From NCBI GenBank assembly GCA_003971905.1, contig RSEE01000001.1, forward strand, positions 868,001-932,000: 64,000 nt of DNA. Reading direction: 5' to 3'. The stretch's first letter is position 1; every line of letters starts with the position of its first letter. This DNA is from Moniliella sp. 'wahieum' (Eukaryota; Basidiomycota; Moniliellomycetes; Moniliellales; Moniliellaceae). Positions 56,363 to 64,000 of the stretch are shown here, piece after piece. The notes below the pieces were generated by a model that searched no databases, was not told the origin of the DNA, and worked only from the letters and a program-made list of their open reading frames with translations. Position numbers and translations under genes: made by a program.

Positions 56363-57220
56363 GGTGGCATCGGGGAGCGACGCGGTGGCGCGTGCAGGTA
56401 CGGCAACCGGCTGGCTGCTCGAGTGGCGAGGGGGAGGAAGAAGTGTGCGGCCCCTGGACATGCGCGTGGGTCGCGGGGGGCCCTGGGCGGCGAAGCGGGG
56501 AGCATTCCTGCCGCGTTGCTCGTAGCGGCAACGGATGTGCGGCGCGCCAAGGACGCCTCTGCGCACGATCGTTGGGAACCATGGCACAGCGTCACGGCCA
56601 CAGCCAGGCAGCCCGTCGCCGGGGGAGCGCCAGACACAGACACAAGACGGAGGCGGTGGGCCAGAGTCGCAGAGCAATCATCGGAGTGGACGATGCGTTG
56701 AGGCAGCGGGGACTGGGCAACTGAAAGTTTGAACCGCTCTCCAAAATCTCTGATCTCAGCACTTGTGAAATGCGATGTGACCCATGTGACCCGTGGCACG
56801 TCGCATCCGGCGTACCCACGGACCACAACGCACCCTCTAGGATTCCGTTCTTGTAGTCCAAGGCCTATGAGCTTCCCCGGTCTCTCCCCCTGTCGATACA
56901 CCTCCAGAGAAATGTGCATGACATCCAGGTATCTCGTCCAGAGAAGCGATCTCCTGCCTTGTGCTGCCCGCTCACCGAGATCATCGGGTCTATAGGGCTG
57001 TTCGAACGAGACTGGCTAGTAGTACTAGCCACAGCTTGGTAATCTGAAGATATGACGCGGCGAAGAAGTGTCGAGCAGCGCAGCGCTAACATCATTCCAA
57101 CTATGTTCTCCGCCTCGGCCAGAAAGGAGGTCACGATAATGCCGTGGTTTCAGCCTCGCCCTAGGTTCTAGATGGGGCCATCCGCGAATAAGACCATCAG
57201 GTAGCGAGACACATGCATGT
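56363..57220. other. Intergenic stretch, no gene seen
   Basis: About 860 bp with the SSH4-like promoter and the GST-kappa 3' flank. Between 56363 and 56700 frames are open on both strands owing to high GC; none has a domain. A short inverted repeat GGCTAGTA/GTACTAGCC lies at 57013. Confidence 0.5.
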
Positions 57221-58188
57221 CTATGTAAGTAATAGAATAACGCTGTTTTGTCCCACAGGAAGCGAGAGAAGGGAACAGAGGAAAGCAATCCAGTGCATTA
57301 TAGTTTGGGCGCCTGCAGCATTGGGGCAAGGCCAAGGTATGGCATGCAAAAAGGCAGCCATTTGCTACAGAAAAGGTCATTGGCTCAGTGAGTGATTGCA
57401 AGAACGAAGATGGTTACTCACCTCCATGCGATCCGATCCGAAGAAGATGGCCTCCTCCCCATCAGGTCGGATAACCTGGATCCAAGGCACACCAAACGCA
57501 CCCAATTCATCCACCAAAGCTTGTGCTTCAGCCTTCATCCGGGCTTTGTTCTCTGGGGTGTTGGAGAGGGACAACAACTCGTTCAAGTAGGATTCCTGTT
57601 GGGAGTACAATGGCAGTAAGATCGCCTTCAAGTCGTCCAAAGTGGCCAAAGGCAAATCGGATGCCCCCCACGTGGATTCGAACAGGGCCTCAATGGCAGG
57701 AATGAGACGTTTGTTGTCTTTGTCTTTGATGACACGCAGCAGAGCCTGCGCTCGGAAGGTGGGGGCAGGGAAGTTGTCGTGAAGGCGAAGGGGAACTGAG
57801 AAGGAGGAGGGATAGAATACGGATTAGCTCCTTCCTCGTGGAAGCAATCGTAAGTGGCTAAAGGGTGAGAACGTACCATTGAAAGAGCTTTGATGCGCGC
57901 GGTAGGTCCTGAGTCATCATCCATGTGCCCTTGTTGGCGACTGTCATGGGGGGCTTGTTGTTAGAGAAGTGCATGATGTAGCCCTGATTGACGGCGTAAA
58001 ATCCTGAATGTGGCCGTGCAGTGGCAATTGTCAGCGCTGGAGAATGCGGGGGGAGGAGGGTTAAGGTGAGAAGCGAAGGCGGACGTACAGGGAGAGGGTT
58101 CCATGCTTTTTCGAGCGCCGTAGCGTGTAGAAGGCGACCTTGGACCAGGGGGAGACAACGTCAAGTAGAGGCGCACTTGGTTCTTCAT
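57221..58188 (-). CDS. Glutathione S-transferase kappa / DsbA-like
   Basis: GST-kappa enzymes are thioredoxin-fold glutathione transferases of mitochondria or peroxisomes, related to DsbA and 2-hydroxychromene-2-carboxylate isomerase. The start is ATG at 58188: MKNQVRLYFDVVSPWSKVAF after one lost base; the SPWS element is the family's active-site motif (Ser in place of the DsbA cysteine). Introns lie at 58004-58088 (GTACGT), 57796-57876 (GTACGT) and 57365-57421 (GTGAGT). Joined exons give PPMTVANKGTWMMTQDL, VPLRLHDNFPAPTFRAQALLRV, AIEALFESTWG, EAQALVDELGAFGVPWIQVIRPDGE and FFGSDRMEQMAAFL, a clear family ending. The frame then continues 40 residues to a stop at 57221, longer than usual, so an earlier stop is possible. 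It is divergent from AP-2 sigma with 400 bp between starts. Confidence 0.85.
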
Positions 58189-58441
58189 CGTGGTTGGTCG
58201 CAGTCAGGTGGTTGAACACAGTGAAGCGCTGAGTCTCTTGCACCAGTGGATAGTGCCACATCCAATCGGAGGCTGAAGGAGCCACGGCGTATGGATTCAT
58301 TGCCGCCTGGGTGGGGCAGCCTGGCCCCTTTCGATTCTGGGCATACCCGGAAGCTGCCGCAGCGAGTACCCGTGGCTGATCTCCTCTGCCACACAGCTGC
58401 CACCCGGCGCAGCCGCTCCCGGAGGCCACTGTTGGGCGATG

Positions 58442-58462
58442 CATGATGTATGATGCATGATG
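58442..58462. repeat. 7-bp tandem array, CATGATG type
   Basis: Three units, CATGATG, TATGATG and CATGATG, inside the shared promoter region of GST-kappa and AP-2 sigma. Confidence 0.85.
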
Positions 58463-58591
58463 CATGGTTGTGGTTGATGATTGCCTAATAGCACGTGGCG
58501 CCGCATTCCGCTGGCTACGCACATGGCATTTGCGCGCAACCCCAGCCCCCACCACTATCTGCCGGCCCTGCTTGCAGCTGCGCCCGTGTCG

Positions 58592-59147
58592 ATGATCCGC
58601 TTTATCATTGTCCAAAACAAACAGGGAAAGGCCCGTCTTGTCAATGGTATGCGCCTTACGATGACGACGAAAGCCCAAGGTGCAGGCCGAGGTTCATCGT
58701 CTCGTTGCCCCCGCGATACCAGGAGCCAGTCCAACTTTGTCGAGTTCCGCACGCACAGATTGTCTATCGCCGCTACGCCGGCCTCTTCTTCTGTGTCTGC
58801 GTCGATAGCAACGACAATGAACTGGCATCCCTAGAGGCAATTCACTTCTTTGTCGAGGTCCTCGGTATGTTGTGGCCCTTGCGCCCAGAGGCAAATAGGC
58901 ATACCAGCCCTAACCATGCATGGGAGCAGACGCCTTCTTTGGCAATGTGTGTGAGCTGGATCTCGTCTTCAATTTTTACAAGGTATACGCTATTTTGGAT
59001 GAGGTATTCCTTGCTGGAGAAGTAGAGGAAACAGCAAGAGTGCCGTGCTCAACCGGCTGGACTACCGTGCGTCTCTTGATCGATTGCCGGGAAGAAGGAT
59101 ACTAACTATAAGAGGTTTGCATGCTCCCAGTGGAGCGGCTCGAGTAG
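58592..59147 (+). CDS. APS2: AP-2 clathrin adaptor sigma subunit
   Basis: This is the small subunit of the AP-2 complex, which binds dileucine cargo signals at the plasma membrane. Exons are 58592-58864, 58930-59066 and 59131-59147; introns of 65 and 64 bp start GTATGT and GTGCGT and end CAG. The product reads [118 protein letters not shown] and ends NRLDYLERLE. The tiny last exon restores the ERLE end exactly. The YAPYDDDE and [10 protein letters not shown] blocks separate AP-2 sigma from AP-1 sigma. Breaks near 58643, 58680, 58750 and 59032 are each one base. Confidence 0.94.
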
Positions 59148-60041
59148 AAACCCCACGCGCAAATTGGCACTCCCGGGTCTTTTACGAGCCTTTTCCACCT
59201 TTCCATCCATCTCTCTTGTCGCAGTGGCTAGCTTCCTGTATATTTGTACTTTTATTCCAACTGCACTTTCCATGCGACCCTTTTTGGTTTCGGTTGCCAT
59301 CACTAGCAAGGTAGCGCGCAAAGCCTCTGCTTGTCAGCGATTTCATCGCCCTTTGCTTGTGCACGTATGAGCCAGGACCGGACACGCAGCGCCTTCGATT
59401 CTGGATAGCTCGCCGTAGCGCTACCACCTCACCTCCGTGGGGAGGGGAACTACACCAGAACCCCCCGTATCAGCGATGCGCAGCTGATGTTAAAGTCAAT
59501 GGCGAGGTGAGTGTTGAAGAGGAAGGCTTGAGGGTACTGGCCCTGAGGATGAGATTGAGTATCGCCGACTGAGGACTGACTGAGTATTGGTGAGGATCGC
59601 GGGAGGAATGAGCGGGTGAGACCAAGGCCCGAGGCGTGCGGGTGGCCTGAGCGCTGGCGCGGCTGCGCTTGGGCCGAGCGGAATGGATGGTGAATGTTTC
59701 ATGGCCGGCTGGCGCGGCGTCAGCTTGGCTGCATGCGACCCCAACTGCCCCCCCGCGCCGCAGCCCGCAAGGAGGCAGTGTCACCCGGCGGGCGGAGGCG
59801 GCCGAAAGGGGCTCAGCACGAGGGCAGTGTGCTGGGTTATCGCCACCCACTCACCTATACCCTCGCCCCCCTTGCTGATACGCTTAAAACAGGACCTCAA
59901 AGCCTGGCCCTCTGACGCAGCTCCTCCTCTGCCGTCCATCCACCGCCTGCCCTTCCCTCCTCCTCTCGCTCTTCCACCACCTGCCCGCCTCCGCCCCGTC
60001 TTGTCCTCCCCCCCCCGTGCCCCCCATCCAGCTGTGCAGCA
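59148..60041. other. Intergenic stretch, no gene seen
   Basis: About 900 bp. GC-rich sequence from 59640 leaves long frames on both strands (for example 59683-60414), which I regard as chance until the acidic segment begins near 60100. Confidence 0.45.
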
Positions 60042-61234
60042 TCATGTTGGACCAGCAGCGCACTCGAAGCGTACCCAAGACCTCTTGGGATTGAGCCCCA
60101 GCCTCAGCATTTGGCGTTCCTTGCCCAGCCCCAGCCCATCGACATCCACGTCATTTCCAGTGACGAAGCCTCTGACTCTGAGGACAGCCACGATTGGCCG
60201 GCCCATATTCCCTACCCGGCCTCCAGCACCTGCGTCCGTGAGCTCCAGCGTTGCGGACGATGACCTACCTGAGGAAATCGGAACGAAGAACGAGTGTACC
60301 TGGACGCATGCGGTCCATCATACTATGAAGAGTTCCCCTCTCACCGATCCAAAGCAGTTGGGGACCCCAGCCGCCACACACTGGACTCTCGACCGAATCA
60401 CATCAAGGGAATGAACAAACGAGACCCAAGCCCCGACGGTATTTTTACAGGAAGAGGCCGAGACGCAAGAGGAAGAAGGACCCTGGTTTGCTCATGATGC
60501 ATTCTTTCGACCCGCCCCTTCTCCGTTCCATTGCCCTGCCCTGCCTGTCCTGAACGATTCGCCTCAACCCGATTCACCTCACAGGGCCGATTGGAACGAT
60601 TGGGACAAGCAGAACCTTGATTCAGACATCTGGAACGTGAAAGAGGAGCAGTTTGTTTTTGGTGAACCGAATACGGAGTCCAACGAGTCGGAAGGTGAGG
60701 CCGAATTGGGTGCTAAGGGCATGTGCATTTTTGGAGGCGGAGACGTCTTCAACCCAAGGGGACGCTAGTCTCCACCAGACCACCCTCGAGCGTTGGGGTT
60801 CGTACACTAATAAGACACAAGGCCCTTTCCAACCCCCATCGCCACGAAAAAAGGGTCCGACCAAGCCGCTGAGCGACACTCTTACTGCAGCGACGAAGCC
60901 TGGTGGCGAAGACGCAGTTGAGTCGCGCTGCCGATCTGCAATAATACTTGAGACCAAGTATCCGTCGATTGTTAAGGGAACGGCACTTGGCTCGGATGCC
61001 AGCGTAGAGTGGAAGAGTACATCGTGTCTGGTACTTCGCTTTAGCGATGGCGGCCTGAGCGACTTGGACAAGAATGAAGATGATAATCTTAAAAGTGAAT
61101 CCAAGTTGCTTGAACCCGTCGCGAGGACTCCTGTGATGACCAAGGGCTGGTGTCCCCCGGATTGGGGGAGGAGACACCACTTTTACCGCCTTCACGGTGC
61201 GTTAGGAAGGCCGCCGACGGCAAAAACTGGGTAG
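60042..61234 (+). CDS. Acidic disordered protein, unrecognised
   Basis: Coding character appears on the plus strand in alternating frames: IDIHVISSDEASDSEDSHDW, then a DDDLPEEIG piece, YYEEFPSHRSKAVGDPSRHT, and an acidic block EETQEEEGPWFAHDAFFRPA (in part). It continues with DWNDWDKQNLDSDIWNVKEE and FGEPNTESNESEGEAE, and then AETSSTQGDASLHQTTLERW. The regular reappearance of acidic, Ser-rich segments after single-base shifts is what makes me call it coding. The start may be the ATG at 60044. HQTTLERW resembles short interaction motifs in DNA-repair and nuclear proteins, but I cannot name the gene. It may be the N-terminal half of the FHA gene that follows directly, since no clear stop and promoter separate them. 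Confidence 0.45.
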
Positions 61235-62716
61235 AAGAGATGAGGCTGCCCTTGCCTCGAATCACGACCGCGGACAATGTCCTTACGACGACGCTGGCCC
61301 AGATTGTTCTCGGCCGCAATCGGGTCGAGGTGCAAGTAGCGATTGTAGCCCGGCGGAAGGGGGGTTCTGCAAAGACTTTGTGGACCTTCCCACATGTCCG
61401 ATCGTTTGGGGCCCTGGTACCTTTGGCCAAGAGTGGAAACCAGGGCAGAAGTTTCTGGATTGTGCGCTGTGTTCGTGGGTGATGTTGGGACTGTTCACCT
61501 TTGATGGCTCTTCAGCTGCAACCAGGTCGCGAGTGGTGTCAGGCCACCACGTCCGCTTGGATATGTCATCGGAGAAGGTGAAAGCGACCGACCTAGGTTC
61601 TACGCATGGGACACACATTATTAACGGTACCAGCAGCACGCCCCAACCCCAAGAGTTCGTCGGATTGGGCACCGGTAAAGACTGCATCTGTCGTGCTCGG
61701 CCGACACCGCAAATCGCGTGAGATGGGGACGGTTCATCGTCGGGTCGAAGTCTCCGTAAGCCCCTCCCCCTCCTCTCTCCTAATAGTGGCACTGGACATG
61801 ACCGATTGACTTGCTCCCCATCTTGCTTTTCTTGTTTTGCAGATTACATTGGAATTGGAGCCTGCTGCGCCGTCGTTCAGGTTGCCCGCCACCAGAAACG
61901 GCATGCCCAGTACGCACCAGCACCGGCCCCATCGTTTGGCAGATCGCCATCGACGCATGCTTTGGCGTGACTGGGGCCGGTCACGGCAAGGAACGGCACC
62001 TGCTGGCCTCGGGCGCCCTGGTTGTCGTCGGGCGCTACGCCCCCCCTTGTTCAGCCGACTGGCCACTAACCCAGTCGCCGCTACCACCAGATTCACTAGT
62101 TGGCCAAAGCTTCCCGCACCCCCTCGACCTCAATTCTGGCACGCTGCGAGCCGAACCTGACTCGGCTTCCCCCACTGCTTCCACCCCTTTCCGTGGCGCC
62201 CATGGCTCATGACGGCCTAGGTGCTAATGCCAAGGAACCGAAAGCAACGGACAAGGAATCACCCGTTCCAGGCCCCGGTTCGGAGGACATCGACCCGACC
62301 CCAACTGTCGTGGAAGTACAGGCTGAGGAGGACCCTTCTTCTGAACCGGAAGCTGATGTCACGGTCACGGTTGCCCATGAATCCGAGCCACCTGACGATC
62401 TCGAGGAAATCCCTACCGTGGCTGATGAGACGGATCTCTGTTGCGGGCCGACGGAACACGAACCCGCAGAGGAGGCGGACGTGACACTTGTCTCTCCTCC
62501 CTCTATGCCGGTTGTTCAATCGGAGGAACTGAGTTTGAAACGCAAGCGCACCATCGATCCTGAAGACGATCAAGACGAAGAGCAAGAGGGCCGCAGCAGG
62601 CGCCGCCTCGGAAGCGCCTGATGCGGGACCGTGTGCATGACTGGTTGTTGGGCGGCGCGGTGGGCGCCGTGGCCACGTTTACCTCCCTTGCCGCTTTGGG
62701 AGCTAGCTTGGAGTAG
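61150..62716 (+). CDS. Tail-anchored FHA-domain protein
   Basis: The FHA domain is recognisable at 61470-61640: LFTFDGSSAATRSRVVSGHHVRLDMSSEK (read in parts), with the S-G-H-H phosphopeptide loop and the DLGSTHGTHI turn typical of the FHA fold. An intron near 61755-61842 (donor GTAAGC, acceptor GCAG) joins RRVEVS to ITLELEP, the last FHA strand. The C-terminal half is acidic (PEADVTVTVAHESEPPDDLEE, KRKRTIDPEDDQDEEQEG). It ends with the single hydrophobic helix DWLLGGAVGAVATFTSLAAL only six residues before the stop at 62714-62716, preceded by RKRLMRDR. That is a tail anchor, with the FHA domain facing the cytosol. Which membrane (ER, mitochondrion, nuclear envelope) cannot be told. The N-terminal boundary with the preceding frame set is uncertain. 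Breaks occur near 61375, 61700, 62000 and 62610. Confidence 0.65.
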
Positions 62717-63885
62717 ATGTCAAGCACGTGGAGTAGGAAACGCTAAGCGGCCGCATTCGACCACATGGATCGAGGCTGTGGGCCTGGCTTGTTTCGACTG
62801 TTGATAAGTATCCTATACGTGGTGATCTTTTATCACTTCTCTTCATCTTGGCCATTCTCCCCTGTTCCAAGTCTTCTCCCCCCCCCTCTCCCTCCACACA
62901 CACGCATTTTTTCGGTTCTCGTTTCGTTTTCGTCCCTTGTTTCCCGGGTTTCCCCCTCATGGGAGGATTCCTTTTACTGTCTGTTTGTTCTATGAGCTCG
63001 TTGGCATATATGCTGCTGTTTATACCGATGCCCCTTTCTCGTAGAATGTTGGGTTGTGAAAAGTTGGTTGGTTGGCACTTGCATACCCTGTGCATTCCAT
63101 ATCCTTTGCCAAGATTCTAGCACTGCAGTGTAATAGGCAAAGTGACAGGGACAGGCCAACCTCGATTTGGCGCACTTTTCTATGGCGGGCGGGAGGTCGT
63201 GGGAGGGGGGAAGAGGTTATGGGGAACTATGTTGCGACGGTGACTGGCCTCACCGATCGCGGTGCACTTCCGGCCTCAATGGCCCCGATGCTCCGCACTG
63301 CAGGTTCGCGAGCTCCCAGGACTGCTCATACGCGCGTACCCGGTAAGCCAACGACTTACTAGTAGCCTTCTCCTGTAGCCCTTGTCCTGCTTCCTATACT
63401 ACCAATGCCTATCTCTCGCCCGCAATCGATCGCCTACTACTTACTGTCCTAGACGCTTCAACATCCATTGCGCTCTCCATAGTGATAGTTGTAGCGACAA
63501 TGGTGGTCTCCATAGCCGAATGCACCACGATGTCGCTACAACTATCAATACTATCGCTTGTCGCGCAGGACCCTGAATGGTTCCTGAATGGTCCTCTGCA
63601 AACCACATCATAATGACCGTCTGTGGGCAAGGCTCAAGACTATCACAGATAAAGTCTGTAATGAGAGTTGCGGGACGGAGGCTGAATGAGCCTAGTAGAG
63701 AGCGGGAAAAGAACCAAAAGCCGTTGCATCGCACTGGCGGCGATCAAGAGAGACAGAAGCAGGGAAAAATGCAGTCATAGGGATTGAGAATTGGGAAAAA
63801 AACAAAAAACATATACAACCGATAGAGGGGGGAGATCAAGACCACACCCTACACGTCGCGGGTGCCGGCGCGTGCAGCCAGCTAT
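62717..63885. other. Intergenic stretch with a hairpin
   Basis: About 1.2 kb. The first 400 bp are a pyrimidine-rich 3' flank of the FHA gene. The inverted repeat at 63484-63546 lies here. No gene is supported. Confidence 0.5.
63484..63546. repeat. Perfect 16-bp inverted repeat (hairpin)
   Basis: The left arm 63484-63499 (GATAGTTGTAGCGACA) is the exact reverse complement of 63531-63546. Inside, TGGTGGT and ACCACGA allow further imperfect pairing, leaving a loop of roughly 15-20 bases. It lies outside any gene and is not followed by a clear T-tract. Confidence 0.85.
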
Positions 63886-64000
63886 TTAGACAGCCCCTGC
63901 CAGGGACGAGGTGGGAGGCGTAGTGTACTGCCCCGCGTCAGGGGAAGCGTAGAGGTCCGGCACGGCCGGTACGGCAGGTACCGTGTCCGGCTGCCGCCAC
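63886..64000 (-). CDS. C-terminal end of a gene, partial
   Basis: On the minus strand an open frame enters from the right edge and stops at TAA 63886-63888. The visible 37 residues are Pro/Val/Ala-rich and end DLYASPDAGQYTTPPTSSLA plus GAV. No domain can be assigned from so little. The rest of the gene lies beyond the window. Confidence 0.5.
   Translation of the reverse strand, partial: WRQPDTVPAVPAVPDLYASPDAGQYTTPPTSSLAGAV

Noticed and set aside
57655-57690. tRNA-like word GATTCGAAC on the plus strand
   Set aside because: It lies in the GST-kappa coding exon (ALFESTWG) and has no stems.

Overview
The window is nuclear DNA of a fungus, most probably a basidiomycete. It carries spliceosomal introns of about 44 to 85 bp with branch sites of the CTRAC type, two intron-containing tRNA genes, and proteins of clearly fungal type: an Atg15 lipase, a Dma1 FHA-RING ligase, an Ssh4/Ear1 SPRY adaptor, a Kes1 sterol carrier, fungal-type alpha-tubulin, Cdc42 and TAF8. 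Few introns per gene and short tandem heptamers between genes remind me of smut-type fungi (Ustilaginomycotina), but that placement is a guess from memory. No viral, phage, CRISPR or bacterial element is visible.

Layout. 0-2 kb: end of a polytopic membrane protein, then a tRNA (probably Pro). 2.9-5.3 kb: a divergent pair, an SH3 protein and TAF8. 5.5-9.5 kb: a large RING-PH-vWA protein of the Far1/Ste5 architecture. 9.5-12 kb: gene-poor. 12-14.3 kb: a CAP-domain pseudogene facing alpha-tubulin. 14.3-17.5 kb: gene-poor, rich in heptamer repeats. 17.5-18.8 kb: KES1/OSH4. 20.5 kb: tRNA-Leu(AAG). 21.4-31.6 kb: five genes in a row on the minus strand (unknown Ala/Pro-rich protein, argininosuccinate lyase, Irc3-like helicase, RPF2, a bHLH factor). 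32.6-36.1 kb: ATG15 and CDC42. 37.6-43.6 kb: HIS1 and a single-pass receptor-like membrane protein. 44.4-52.6 kb: PRCC-like protein, DMA1-like ligase, cytochrome P450. 52.8-58.2 kb: SARAF-like, SSH4/EAR1-like and GST-kappa genes. 58.6-62.7 kb: AP-2 sigma, an acidic unknown and a tail-anchored FHA protein. The 3' end of one more minus-strand gene reaches the right edge.

Most genes are housekeeping and do not form a metabolic cluster. Several touch shared themes: polarity and signalling (CDC42, Far1-type scaffold, alpha-tubulin), ubiquitin and endosomal sorting (two RING proteins, the PY-motif SPRY adaptor, a PY-motif membrane protein, AP-2 sigma, Atg15) and amino-acid synthesis (HIS1, argininosuccinate lyase).

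Most protein-coding genes are interrupted by frame breaks. In the genes I traced base by base, nearly every break is explained by one missing base, usually where a run of identical bases could be one longer, and the conserved protein resumes immediately. I read these as base-calling losses in the assembly rather than biology. CDS coordinates are therefore gene spans including introns and breaks. The most unusual real structure is a set of intergenic tandem arrays with a strict 7-bp period; most units are a 6-bp palindrome plus one base.
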